Origin: an uncultured Collinsella sp.
GTDB taxonomy: Bacteria; Actinomycetota; Coriobacteriia; Coriobacteriales; Coriobacteriaceae
Direction: 5' to 3'
Length of the DNA: 49,284 bases
Assembly: GCA_902470835.1 (NCBI GenBank)
Contig: CABRHR010000004.1
Span: forward strand, 1 to 49,284
Part shown: positions 40,259 to 49,272 of the stretch, in pieces
How the letters are laid out: every line of letters begins with the position of its first letter
How positions within the stretch are numbered: position 1 is the stretch's first letter
The notes under the pieces: generated by a model
What the model saw: only the letters and a program-made list of their open reading frames with translations
Database searches by the model: none
Told to the model about the DNA's origin: nothing
Made by a program: the position numbers and the translations under genes

Positions 40259-40357
40259 CGACGGCGAACCCTCAAAAAATGGCAGCAGCTAAAGAGCTGG
40301 AAAATCACGGCTCGTGGATGACATGTGCAGAAACTCTGGTCGGAGCCAAAATACCTG

Positions 40358-40385
40358 TTGACTCGTACGGCGAGCGGGGTAATAT
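40358..40385 (+). promoter_or_regulatory. Promoter of rplM-rpsI
   Basis: TTGACT (40358-40363), 16-bp spacer, TAATAT (40380-40385). A leader of about 60 bases follows with a small hairpin CAGAG/CTCTG near 40397-40416. Confidence 0.7.
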
Positions 40386-40451
40386 GGACGGGTTACTTGC
40401 AGAGCCCCGTGAATCTCTGTAACAACACGTACTGTACATGGAGGAGTCTAA

Positions 40452-40895
40452 GTGATTTCGAAATCGACTCACTACGCCAAGCAGGGCGAGGTCCAGCGCA
40501 ACTGGGTTCTCGTCGACGCCGATGGTGCTGTCCTGGGCCGTCTTGCCACCCAGATCGCAATGATCCTGCGCGGTAAGAACAAGCCCCAGTTCACGCCCAA
40601 CAGCGACTGCGGCGACTTCGTTGTCGTCATCAACGCCGATAAGGTCCAGCTTACCGGTAACAAGGCCGACACGAAGACCTATTATCGCCACAGCGGCTAC
40701 AACGGCGGCCTCAAGGCTGAGAGCTTCCGCCAGGCTATGGAGAAGCACCCGGAGAAGGTCATCGAGCGCGCCGTTCGCGGCATGCTGCCCAAGACCACCC
40801 TCGGCCGTGCCCAGATGACCAAGCTTAAGGTCTACGCTGGTGCCGAGCATCCGCATGCTGCCCAGAACCCCACGAAGATTGAGCTGGAGGCTTAA
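40452..40895 (+). CDS. rplM: 50S ribosomal protein L13
   Basis: A 147-residue ribosomal protein. Typical blocks are NWVLVDADGAVLGRLATQIA, LRGKNKPQFTPNSDCGDFVV, TYYRHSGYNGG, and AVRGMLPKTTLGRAQMTKLK with VYAGAEHPHAAQNP. Start is GTG with GGAGGAG upstream. It forms the usual operon with rpsI, two bases apart. Confidence 0.98.
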   Translation: MISKSTHYAKQGEVQRNWVLVDADGAVLGRLATQIAMILRGKNKPQFTPNSDCGDFVVVINADKVQLTGNKADTKTYYRHSGYNGGLKAESFRQAMEKHPEKVIERAVRGMLPKTTLGRAQMTKLKVYAGAEHPHAAQNPTKIELEA

Positions 40896-40897
40896 AG

Positions 40898-41293
<396 letters not shown>

Positions 41294-41333
41294 GGTTTTA
41301 TCCCCTTTCGAGATACAATGTACAAGCGGGGCC

Positions 41334-41377
41334 TGCCGATTCCTCGGCGGGTCCCGCTTTTCTTTTTCGACTAGGGT
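41334..41377 (+). terminator. Terminator of rplM-rpsI
   Basis: AAGCGGGGCCTGCCGA and TCGGCGGGTCCCGCTT, followed by TTCTTTTT. Confidence 0.85.
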
Positions 41378-41416
41378 GGGCGGTTGCATATCGCCTGCTA
41401 GGGAAGGAGCAATCCT

Positions 41417-42754
41417 ATGCCCCAGAACATCTTCGGTACCGACGGCGTCCGTGGCGTCGCCAACGCCGATCTTTCGTGCGACCTCGCGTTTCGCCTGGGC
41501 CGCGCGGCGACCAAGTTCCTTGGTCCGGACATCTGCATCGGCCGCGACACGCGCCTTTCGGGCACCATGCTCGAGAGCGCTCTGACCGCCGGCATTATGG
41601 CCGAGGGCGGCCGTCCGCACTGCTGCGGCGTCATCCCCACGCCTGCCGTGGCGCTGCTCACCGTTCAGAACGAGCTCGATGGCGGCATCGTCATCTCCGC
41701 TTCGCATAATCCGCCGGAGTTCAACGGCATCAAGTTCTTTAGCCGCAAGGGCATGAAGCTTCCTGATGCTGTCGAGGAAGAGATCAGCGCCTGGGTCATG
41801 TCCGAGGAAGCCATGGCTGCCGACACGCTGCCGACCGGTGCCGGCGTGGGCCACATCATCAAGATGAAGGACGCCCGCAAGGCATATGTCGATCATGCCA
41901 TCGATACGCTTGATGGCCTGAGGCTCGATGGCCTGGTCGTTGCCGTTGACTGCGGTCACGGTGCTTCCTGCCAGACCACGCCCGCCGCGCTGCAGCGCCT
42001 GGGCGCCACGGTCCATGCCATCAACACCGATTACTGCGGCACTGACATTAACGTTGAGTGCGGCTCCACTCACCTTGAGCCCCTGCGCGAGCTCGTGCTG
42101 CGCACCCATGCTGACATCGGTCTGGCCCACGACGGCGACGCCGACCGCGTGCTGTTCGTGGACAGCGAGGGCAATGAGATCGACGGTGACTACATCCTGG
42201 CTATCTGCGGTTCTGACCTCGCCGCTCGCGGCAAGCTCGCCAACTCCGAGATCGTCTCGACCGTCATGTGCAACCTGGGCTTCTCCATCGCTATGAAGGA
42301 GCATGGCTTCGAGATGGTTCAGACCGCCGTGGGCGACCGTTACGTTCTGGAGCGCATGCTCGCGGATGGCGCCGTCATCGGCGGCGAACAGTCCGGCCAC
42401 ATCATCTTCCTAGAGCACAACACCACCGGTGACGGCCTGGTGACGGCTCTGCAGCTGCTGGCCGTGCTCAAGCGCACCGGTCGTACCCTCACCGATCTTG
42501 CCGGCATCATGAAGAAGTACCCGCAGGTACTCGTCAACGTGCATTCCGACAACAAGGCTGGTCTGGACGATTGCCAGCCCATCTGGGATGCCGTCGCTGC
42601 TGCCGAGAAGGAGCTTGATGGCCGCGGCCGCATTCTGGTGCGCCCGAGCGGTACCGAGCCACTGGTCCGCGTGATGGCCGAGGCCGAGACGCACGAGCTG
42701 ACCCAGCGCGTTGTCGACGACATCGTCGAGGTTGTCAAGCGCGAACTTCCCTAA
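41417..42754 (+). CDS. glmM: Phosphoglucosamine mutase
   Basis: A 445-residue mutase that turns glucosamine 6-phosphate into glucosamine 1-phosphate for cell wall precursor synthesis. Visible: start IFGTDGVRGVAN, catalytic phosphoserine S96 in ISASHNPPEFNG, metal-binding DGDADRVLFV, sugar-binding GGEQSGHII, phosphate-binding RPSGTEPLVRVM. Start ATG with GGAAGGAG upstream. It lies upstream of an EIIA protein and nagB, so amino-sugar making and breaking are grouped here. Confidence 0.97.
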   Translation: MPQNIFGTDGVRGVANADLSCDLAFRLGRAATKFLGPDICIGRDTRLSGTMLESALTAGIMAEGGRPHCCGVIPTPAVALLTVQNELDGGIVISASHNPPEFNGIKFFSRKGMKLPDAVEEEISAWVMSEEAMAADTLPTGAGVGHIIKMKDARKAYVDHAIDTLDGLRLDGLVVAVDCGHGASCQTTPAALQRLGATVHAINTDYCGTDINVECGSTHLEPLRELVLRTHADIGLAHDGDADRVLFVDSEGNEIDGDYILAICGSDLAARGKLANSEIVSTVMCNLGFSIAMKEHGFEMVQTAVGDRYVLERMLADGAVIGGEQSGHIIFLEHNTTGDGLVTALQLLAVLKRTGRTLTDLAGIMKKYPQVLVNVHSDNKAGLDDCQPIWDAVAAAEKELDGRGRILVRPSGTEPLVRVMAEAETHELTQRVVDDIVEVVKRELP

Positions 42755-42825
42755 TGGTCAAAAACGGGTGCCAAGTGGTAAACTGTTAAGGTTATTTTGG
42801 TTGATCGGTATGTCCGAGGGGGAGC

Positions 42826-43323
42826 ATGTTCACTAAAGTCCTAAGGTCTTTTGGTATGCGTGGTCGAGTCCTTACGTTGGATGCTCCCATCTCGGGTGAC
42901 GTTATTCCGCTCTCCGAGGTAAACGATCAGACGTTTGCTACCGGCCTTTTGGGCCAGGGCGTGGCGATTCAGCCCACCGGAACGCGCGTGATCGCGCCGG
43001 CTGATGCCAAGGTCGAGGCTATTTTTCCCACGGGACACGCCGTTGCGCTTAACACGGTCGATGGCTTGGACGTGCTCATTCACGTTGGTTTGGATACCGT
43101 TCAGCTCGAGGGCAAGCACTTTACCGTACATGCGCAAGTGGGTGACATCGTCCATAAGGGCGATGTACTCATTGAGTTCGATCGCGAGGCAATTGCTGCC
43201 GAGGGCTACGATGTGACGGTTCCCATCTTGGTGTGCAACTCCGTTGAGTTCTCGAGCATCAAGGGCTCCGTTGGCGTGCATGTCGAAGAGATGGACCAGC
43301 TCATCGTTGCTCGCGAGCGCTAG
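42826..43323 (+). CDS. PTS EIIA component, glucose family (Crr-like)
   Basis: A 165-residue stand-alone EIIA domain. It takes phosphate from HPr on H86 (LIHVGLDTVQLEGK) with the second histidine H71 (PTGHAVAL), matching H90 and H75 of E. coli Crr. The start RVLTLDAPISGDVIPLSEVND is typical. No EIIB or EIIC is fused or near, so it serves a membrane component coded elsewhere, or is regulatory. Between glmM and nagB, an N-acetylglucosamine or glucose PTS is likely. Start ATG with GAGGGGGAGC upstream. Confidence 0.93.
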   Translation: MFTKVLRSFGMRGRVLTLDAPISGDVIPLSEVNDQTFATGLLGQGVAIQPTGTRVIAPADAKVEAIFPTGHAVALNTVDGLDVLIHVGLDTVQLEGKHFTVHAQVGDIVHKGDVLIEFDREAIAAEGYDVTVPILVCNSVEFSSIKGSVGVHVEEMDQLIVARER

Positions 43324-43363
43324 CAAGTGCACGTGGCCATTAGCCTACAATTCAAACACGTTT

Positions 43364-43397
43364 ACGGAGGGCGCCCTTGAAAGAGGACGCCCTCCGT
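43364..43397. terminator. Hairpin after the EIIA gene
   Basis: ACGGAGGGCG and CGCCCTCCGT, perfect 10-bp arms, no U-tail. It could weaken read-through toward nagB or protect the mRNA end. Confidence 0.45.
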
Positions 43398-43594
43398 GGC
43401 AAGATGGGATTTGTCCGAAGCTAAAAGGCTTTGGGTCACCGTGGACGGGCAGGGGCCTCGACGCGGTTAGACACGAGACACATACATTACGCGACCTCGC
43501 CCTGGTGGCCGCACACGTTGGTTGCGGCCGACGCGGGCCGCGGGCAAGTGCTTGTAAGGGAGCCTTGCCTCTCTTGTACGAGAAAGGACGCGTA

Positions 43595-44323
43595 ATGAAG
43601 ATCATTAAAGCTAAAGACTACGAGGATATGAGCCGCAAGGCCGCCAATATCATCTCGGCGCAGGTTATCCTCAAGCCCGACTGTGTGCTGGGCCTTGCCA
43701 CCGGCTCCACCCCGATCGGTGCCTACAAGCAGCTCGCTGCTTGGTACGAGAAGGGCGACGTCGACTTTGCCGAGGTCAGCACCTACAACCTGGACGAGTA
43801 TCGCGGCCTTTCGCACGACGATCCCCAGAGCTATCACTACTTCATGCGTGAGAACTTCTTCGATCACATCAACATCGACCTGAACAACACGCATGTGCCC
43901 GACGGTTCCAACCCCGACGCCGCCGCTGCCTGCTCTGAGTACGACAAGATCGTCGCCGAGGCCGGTTACCCGGATCTGCAGCTGCTCGGTATTGGTAACA
44001 ACGGCCACATCGGCTTCAACGAGCCCGATGACCACTTCTCCAAGGGCACGCACTGCGTCGACCTCACCGAGAGCACCATTCAGGCCAACAGCCGCCTGTT
44101 CGACAGCATCGACGATGTTCCCCGTCAGGCCTACACCATGGGCACTCAGACCATTATGTATGCCCGCATGATCCTGGTCGTCGCCAACGGTGAGGCCAAG
44201 GCTCAGGCTGTGCATGACATGTGCTATGGTCCGGTTACGCCCGAGTGCCCGGCTTCGATCCTGCAGCTGCACACCAACTGCGTTGTCGTTGCCGACGAGG
44301 CCGCCCTTTCGCTCTGCGAGTAG
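43595..44323 (+). CDS. nagB: Glucosamine-6-phosphate deaminase
   Basis: A 242-residue enzyme that turns glucosamine 6-phosphate into fructose 6-phosphate and ammonia. Visible: VLGLATGSTPIGAYKQL, TYNLDEYRGL with the catalytic Asp, GIGNNGHIGFNEP with the catalytic His/Asn-Glu block, and SRLFDSIDDVPRQAYTMG. The short length matches the Gram-positive form without the allosteric tail. ATG 43595 with GAAAGGAC upstream is the start; the frame extends further but through a region with no binding site. A 271-base leader separates it from the EIIA gene; no known riboswitch or glmS-type element was recognised there. Confidence 0.97.
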   Translation: MKIIKAKDYEDMSRKAANIISAQVILKPDCVLGLATGSTPIGAYKQLAAWYEKGDVDFAEVSTYNLDEYRGLSHDDPQSYHYFMRENFFDHINIDLNNTHVPDGSNPDAAAACSEYDKIVAEAGYPDLQLLGIGNNGHIGFNEPDDHFSKGTHCVDLTESTIQANSRLFDSIDDVPRQAYTMGTQTIMYARMILVVANGEAKAQAVHDMCYGPVTPECPASILQLHTNCVVVADEAALSLCE

Positions 44324-44355
44324 CGCGAATCCTGCACCTCGACATAGCCTTGATT

Positions 44356-44386
44356 AAGGCCTCCGCTTTGCGGGGGCCTTTTTGTT
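44356..44386 (+). terminator. Terminator of nagB
   Basis: AAGGCCTCCG and GCGGGGGCCTT around CTTT, followed by TTTG. Confidence 0.85.
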
Positions 44387-44407
44387 ATCCCTTTTTGCCC
44401 ACTTGAC

Positions 44408-44667
44408 CAAAAACTTGCCGCAAGCTTGACGAATGCCGGATGCCCAACAGCTTGATTCATTCTATACCAGATTCTATGCAAAAATGCCACTAGAAGGTCG
44501 TAGACGGTAGCGGGTGCTAGGCGAGTTGAATGACATGGCTGAACCTTGTTCATCTGCGTTACACTGCCGCTTAGATGGGACAAGCTGACAAGCTCATTTA
44601 CCTGCTTAAAGACCGATTAGTCGGGGGATTAATAACAATCGGCCTTCGCTGTACAAAAACTTGCCGC
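44408..44667 (+). repeat. 14-bp direct repeat pair CAAAAACTTGCCGC
   Basis: Exact copies at 44408-44421 and 44654-44667, 246 bp apart, upstream of a large regulator gene. Might be binding sites for that regulator. Confidence 0.4.
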
Positions 44668-44771
44668 TTGCGTACCAAAAGACAACCTAAAACACAAGGT
44701 CGCTCTATTCATAGCGCGGCTTGTATGGTCTTGCGGCTACAGTGTCCATACGGTCGAGTTGAGGAGCGGGC

Positions 44772-47771
44772 ATGGTAAACGATTTGAGCGGTATAGACGA
44801 CCTCGAGCTGATGCCGCTGGGCGGAGGCTATATGGTGCGACGCGAACGCTTGATGAATGAGCTTATCGCCAAGGGCCGAAAGGCTGGCATCGTGGTTCTT
44901 TATGCGCCCGACGGGTTTGGGAAGACCTCGGTGCTGCTGCAGTACACCCATGAGGTTAAATGCGACCCGACGCGAGGACCCGTGCGGATTATCGAGGCCG
45001 ATTGCGCCATTGGGCGCGAGGTGTTTATGCAGCTCGAGGTGGTTACCGAAGAACTCAAAGACAAACCGCACTCCCTTATCGCGATTGATAATGTGCCAAA
45101 CCTCGATCAGCACGATACCGAAGACCTCATCGACAGGATTCGCGGCCTGCGCGCTATGGGGATAGGGGTCTTTATCTCCTGCCGTCCTTCAAATCGTCAG
45201 CTGATTCATGGGCTGGGCGATTCGGTTAAGATCAATGCGCAGATGCTCAAGGTGCATGCCTATGAGTATTCGGCGTGGGCATCGGCGTTTTCGATCAGCA
45301 CATCGCTCGACTTTTATCAGCTCACGCAGGGCGTGCCCGAGCTCGTTTCGGCATTGCAGACGGGTCTGTATGGCCAAGGTGACGTAGCCGGTCTGCTCGA
45401 AAACGAGATTGTCAACGTATATGGCGCGGCACTTGTCGATCTGGCTTCGCTCGACAATAATGCGCTGTTTTGCGTGGCATGTCTCATGGTTTTGATGGGC
45501 GAGGGCAATATCGCAGAACTCGAGGCTTGCGGGGTGAGGCTGTCGATGGTCGACCAGTCCTACTTTGTACGCGACTACCCGATCTTTGGCTTGGATCCCG
45601 CCGAGCGGAGTTTTACGTGTCTGGGCACGGAGGATAACGGACGCTTGCGTTTGCGCAAGTTGGTGGCCGAGGCTCGCCCCGAACTTGTTCCGAGGGCGGC
45701 CCGGATTTTGCTTAAGGCGGGTCGATGCGATGCGGCGATGGGCCTGGCGGACGCCTTTTTGGACCGTGAGGCGGTCCTTGAACTTGCTGGGCAGTATGGG
45801 GTCGATCTTGCTCTGACGGGGCACGGGGCCGATATCTGCCGAGCAGCGCTGGGCACGATCGATGCCGACGATCCGGCTCCAGAGCCAACGCCTGCCGAGG
45901 CGCTTGGCGTATATCTGGCGGCGGTTAGCGTGTCCAATACAAAGCTCGCCCGCTATATGGCATCGGTCATCGAGCGCGGGGGCGAACGGGCTGCCTGCGA
46001 AATAGACCCTGTTTCATGGAGGGTGGCCCAGACACTGACGGCTGTTTGCTATGGGGACAACGGGCTTGGGCTTCCTGCGAACCTGGCCGTGCCAGAAATC
46101 GAGACATCTCATACCGCACTCGATATGTTGTCTGCGCATATCGAGGTCAAGCGCTGTCTGACCGAGCGGGGAGATGACGGCGGCGTTCTACAGCAGCTCA
46201 AAACGAGCAAGGCCTACGACTGCGAGCTCGACATCGCGGGGATTGTTATACGGGCCGATAGCATGCTGGTGGAGCTCTTTGACGGGTCGTTTGCGGGAAC
46301 CGACGAGCGCGACGACGAGATGACGGCGGTGCGGGAGGCGCTCGATGTACGCGGGCTTAAGGCGATGGCTATCTGGGTGCGCATGGTGTTGGCGGCACGG
46401 CGGCTCCTTTCCGGCTTGCCGGTAACCGACGACGCGGCGTTCAACGAGCTCGATCGTTTTGCCGTGCGCATGCGCGACAACCAGATTCAGCTGTTTGGCC
46501 TGTTGCTAGAAGGCTGGCAGTCGCTGGCAGAGGGACGGCCGGTTAATGCAAAGTTCCGTGCGGTCCAAGTGCTCAAACTTGCCGAGGAGTCGATTGCGTA
46601 CATGCGCGATAACGCATTGCTGCTGGAGCGCGCGGCATATCTGCGTAACACCTCGATGGTTTCGGTGCGCGAGGAAGCGGAGTTGCTCGATATAAGCCAG
46701 ACGCAGGTTAGTGGCGCAGAAGCCTGGATGGTGGCGCTGCATTTGGCCTGTGCGGGCCGAGACAGCGACCTTGCGGCCTGGATGTCCATGAATCGTGCGG
46801 GGATTCTAGAACCATCGTATCGGCTCTTTGCGCGCCTTGCCATGCATTGTCTGGGCGAGCCGGCGGCCAGGATACGCAAGAAGCTTCCCGTGCGCGAGCT
46901 GTCGCGGTACTCGCTGCGCGACGATTTGGAAGGGGAGGGCGAGCGCCTGTTCCAGGCCGGCGAGGTTGAAGCCGTTGATACCATCGACCATATCGAGATT
47001 CGCATGTTTGGTGCGTTTCGCGCCGAGCGCGACGGGTTTCCCATCACGGACAAAATGTGGCGCCGCAAGAAGGCGGCGACACTTGCCGAGCGGCTTGCGC
47101 TGGGCATGGATGCGCTCGTCGATCGTGAGACGCTGGCCATGGAGCTGTGGCCCCATGCCGAGTTCAATAGCGCCCGCAACAACCTGTACTCGACGATATC
47201 GCGCTTGCGGTCGGCTTTGGGACCGACGCCGGATGGCAAGTCGTGTGTGCTCATCCAAAATGAATGCATCGGACTCAACGGCGACTACGTCAAGACCGAT
47301 GTGCGGCTGTTTGACCAGATAAGCCGCGAGGTTTTGGGAAATCGCACGGGTGCGCGCGGGCCCCATCTGGTCGAGTTGTGCCTTAAGATTGAGCAACTTT
47401 ATGCCGGACCGCTGTATGTTCCCAATGGCTGCAATCCCACCTACTTTTTGCGTATGCGCCGCATCATGGAATCGAAGTATATCGACTGCATGATTCGGGG
47501 TGCGAATGCCGCTCTAGAAGAAAACGATCTGCAGTCGGCGGTATGGCTGGTGGAGTCGGGACTGCGCCAAGAGACGGCGCGCGAGGACATGGTGCGTTGC
47601 GCTATGCGCGTCTACGGCGCGGCGGGGCGGCGGCGCGATATCGTCGAGCTGTACAGTGGGCATATGCACCACCTAAGGGAGCAGGTCAATGGCGTGCCCG
47701 AGCCCGAGACGCGGCGTCTATACGAGCGCTTGGTGGAGGGCAGGCTCAACTGCGTTCTGGTCGAGCGATAA
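44772..47771 (+). CDS. Large STAND-type ATPase regulator with SARP/BTAD C terminus
   Basis: A 999-residue predicted regulator. The N-terminal P-loop ATPase has APDGFGKTS (residues 45-53) and a Walker B-like SLIAIDNV near 105. A long helical middle (about 300-730) is of the TPR-like kind seen in MalT/AfsR relatives. At about 738-860 there is an OmpR/SARP-type winged helix (IEIRMFGAFRAERDG, WRRKKAATLAERLAL, NSARNNLYSTISRLRSALG), followed by a BTAD-like helical domain to the end. In AfsR/SARP proteins the DNA-binding part comes first; here it is at the C-terminal side, as in MalT. The signal it senses and its targets are unknown. Start ATG with GAGGAGCGGG upstream. Confidence 0.8.
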   Translation: MVNDLSGIDDLELMPLGGGYMVRRERLMNELIAKGRKAGIVVLYAPDGFGKTSVLLQYTHEVKCDPTRGPVRIIEADCAIGREVFMQLEVVTEELKDKPHSLIAIDNVPNLDQHDTEDLIDRIRGLRAMGIGVFISCRPSNRQLIHGLGDSVKINAQMLKVHAYEYSAWASAFSISTSLDFYQLTQGVPELVSALQTGLYGQGDVAGLLENEIVNVYGAALVDLASLDNNALFCVACLMVLMGEGNIAELEACGVRLSMVDQSYFVRDYPIFGLDPAERSFTCLGTEDNGRLRLRKLVAEARPELVPRAARILLKAGRCDAAMGLADAFLDREAVLELAGQYGVDLALTGHGADICRAALGTIDADDPAPEPTPAEALGVYLAAVSVSNTKLARYMASVIERGGERAACEIDPVSWRVAQTLTAVCYGDNGLGLPANLAVPEIETSHTALDMLSAHIEVKRCLTERGDDGGVLQQLKTSKAYDCELDIAGIVIRADSMLVELFDGSFAGTDERDDEMTAVREALDVRGLKAMAIWVRMVLAARRLLSGLPVTDDAAFNELDRFAVRMRDNQIQLFGLLLEGWQSLAEGRPVNAKFRAVQVLKLAEESIAYMRDNALLLERAAYLRNTSMVSVREEAELLDISQTQVSGAEAWMVALHLACAGRDSDLAAWMSMNRAGILEPSYRLFARLAMHCLGEPAARIRKKLPVRELSRYSLRDDLEGEGERLFQAGEVEAVDTIDHIEIRMFGAFRAERDGFPITDKMWRRKKAATLAERLALGMDALVDRETLAMELWPHAEFNSARNNLYSTISRLRSALGPTPDGKSCVLIQNECIGLNGDYVKTDVRLFDQISREVLGNRTGARGPHLVELCLKIEQLYAGPLYVPNGCNPTYFLRMRRIMESKYIDCMIRGANAALEENDLQSAVWLVESGLRQETAREDMVRCAMRVYGAAGRRRDIVELYSGHMHHLREQVNGVPEPETRRLYERLVEGRLNCVLVER

Positions 47772-47804
47772 AAAACGAGCGTCCGAATTGCTCGGACGCC
47801 CGCA
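47769..47804 (-). terminator. Terminator of yhbY (minus strand)
   Basis: On the minus strand CGGGCGTCCGA and TCGGACGCTCG pair around GCAAT, then TTTTTTATCG. It starts just after the STAND regulator's stop codon. Confidence 0.75.
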
Positions 47805-47840
47805 GGCTTGCTATGTGTTGGCTCGCCGGATCGCTGACTC

Positions 47841-48140
47841 CTAGACGAGCTTGATCTTCTCGATGTCCTTGCGCGAGGACTCGCGATACAGCGAGAACTT
47901 GCGGCCGATGACCTGGACGACCTCGGCGTGGGAGCGCTCGGCGAGCTTCTCGGCGGCCTCGCGGGCGGAAAGGCTGGAGCCATCGAGCACGGAGCACTTA
48001 ACGAGCTCATGCTTCTCCAGGTAGGCGACCGTCTGCTCGACGGTACCCTCGTTGACGTCGGACTTGCCGATGATGATGGCGGGGTTGAGATGATGGGCCA
48101 TGCTGCGAAGCTGCTTGACCTGGGCTCCTGTCAGTGCCAT
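47841..48140 (-). CDS. yhbY: YhbY-type CRM-domain RNA-binding protein
   Basis: A 99-residue single CRM domain. Blocks are LTGAQVKQLRSMAHHLNPAI, IGKSDVNEGTVEQTVAYLE, HELVKCSVLDG, and VVQVIGRKFSLYR with the conserved GxxG-like GRKF. The family binds pre-50S ribosomal particles and helps ribosome assembly. Start ATG with GAAAGCGAGAACCC upstream. It lies downstream of the methyltransferase gene on the same strand, 159 bases on. Confidence 0.93.
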   Translation of the reverse strand: MALTGAQVKQLRSMAHHLNPAIIIGKSDVNEGTVEQTVAYLEKHELVKCSVLDGSSLSAREAAEKLAERSHAEVVQVIGRKFSLYRESSRKDIEKIKLV

Positions 48141-48299
48141 GGGTTCTCGCTTTCTATGTTATGGGGCGCCCCGCGATGGGGCCTTAATCTACGTGAGCTG
48201 TCCCACGATAGCGCAGGAACGGCGCGGTGTGGGGCGTGTTTGCCCAGTTCAAAAAGAATGCGGATGCCGAACGGACGGGCAGCGCGAGTTCCAGATGGG

Positions 48300-49187
48300 C
48301 TACGGGCGGGGCTTAGAGATCGGCTCCCAGGCAATAAATGCCCAGCGCACCTTGCGGATATGGTCGAGCATATAGCGTCCCTGCGGCACGCCCTTAGAGC
48401 CCGGCTCACCGGCATGGGGGTTCTCAATCATGTGCTGGGCGATATAGTCGCGCAGGCGGTCGATCTTATCTTCGTTGCCATGCTCGAGCATGCGGGAAAA
48501 GTCCGCTACGCCCGCCTCAAGGCTATCGAAGGTATCGCGACGAGGTGATTCAAAGTACGTAACCTGCGGCAGGGCCCCCATCTGAATGAGAATGTTAAAG
48601 GCATACACAAAGCCATTGCTGCAGGTAACGGAGGCGCCGATGGCGTTCATCAAGTGCAGATCATAGCGCGGGCTGGAGTTGGCGACCATCGTGACAGCAC
48701 AACGCCGACGAGCCGTACGATCAAGCTTGGCAAGCGCGCCTTTCAGATCGGTCGTCGTAACCGAACGACTGGCAAAGGCAACATCCACCGCTTTCGCGAC
48801 CGGTCCAACCAAATTCCAATCATCGTCCCAAGCAAGCTCAAGTGGCGTAATCAGGTCCTCGAACCCATAGTACTCAATGCCAGCATCAAGGGTGCCCAAC
48901 ATGGCAGGAGAGAAGTCGGCAGCAATCACGGAATGCCCAGCCTGAGCAAGCGGAATAGCAATCGACCCAGCCCCACACCCCATATCAAGCACCGACTCGC
49001 CAGGCTCAAGCGCCAATAGCTTTATAAAATCCCGGGCATACGGAGCAGTCTCAAGCGGCCGAAAATGCCGAGCCCTTTTATCCCACTCAAAAGAGTCATC
49101 AGCCCGCTGCCGATCAGCTTGCAAGCGCATCCACTCCTGATTCCAATCAGCAGAAAGAAGCTCAGAGCGAGCATCCCCATCAACCAC
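48300..49187 (-). CDS. Class I SAM-dependent methyltransferase
   Basis: A 295-residue methyltransferase. The SAM-binding motif is VLDMGCGAGSIAIPLA with the acidic motif II AADFSPAML after it. The N-terminal segment WNQEWMRLQADRQRADDSFE in part and the FVYAFNILIQMGALPQVTYF region are like a group of small-molecule methyltransferases common in Coriobacteriia, of unknown substrate. The start is GTG at 49187 because AGGAGG stands 7 bases upstream; a longer frame to 49247 would run through a terminator-like hairpin and yield an odd hydrophobic lead. Lower GC near the 3' edge is minor. Confidence 0.85.
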   Translation of the reverse strand: MVDGDARSELLSADWNQEWMRLQADRQRADDSFEWDKRARHFRPLETAPYARDFIKLLALEPGESVLDMGCGAGSIAIPLAQAGHSVIAADFSPAMLGTLDAGIEYYGFEDLITPLELAWDDDWNLVGPVAKAVDVAFASRSVTTTDLKGALAKLDRTARRRCAVTMVANSSPRYDLHLMNAIGASVTCSNGFVYAFNILIQMGALPQVTYFESPRRDTFDSLEAGVADFSRMLEHGNEDKIDRLRDYIAQHMIENPHAGEPGSKGVPQGRYMLDHIRKVRWAFIAWEPISKPRP

Positions 49188-49204
49188 GGGCCAACCTCCT
49201 AGCA

Positions 49205-49240
49205 ACAAAAAAGCGACTCCTCCCAAAAGAAGAGCCGCAA
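49205..49240 (-). terminator. Terminator-like hairpin before the methyltransferase gene
   Basis: On the minus strand GCGGCTCTTC pairs loosely with GGAGGAGTCGC, followed by TTTTTTG. It may end a gene that lies beyond the window. Confidence 0.5.
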
Positions 49241-49272
49241 CCAGCATATATCAGAAAGAACCGTTCCAACGC

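Larger units (their letters stand above)
44324..44771. other. Gene-free AT-rich region before the STAND regulator
   Basis: 448 bases with the nagB terminator (44356-44386), then AT-rich sequence. CAAAAACTTGCCGC occurs twice in direct orientation (44408-44421 and 44654-44667); the first is part of CTTG-CCG-CAAG. A 67-codon frame at 44575-44778 has no binding site and overlaps the next gene, so it is not called. Confidence 0.6.

Noticed and set aside
43324..43594. glmS-type ribozyme or riboswitch before nagB
   Set aside because: No known core motif seen; only one plain hairpin at 43364-43397.
44575..44778. 67-codon frame before the STAND regulator
   Set aside because: No ribosome binding site, no recognisable sequence, overlaps the start of the real gene.
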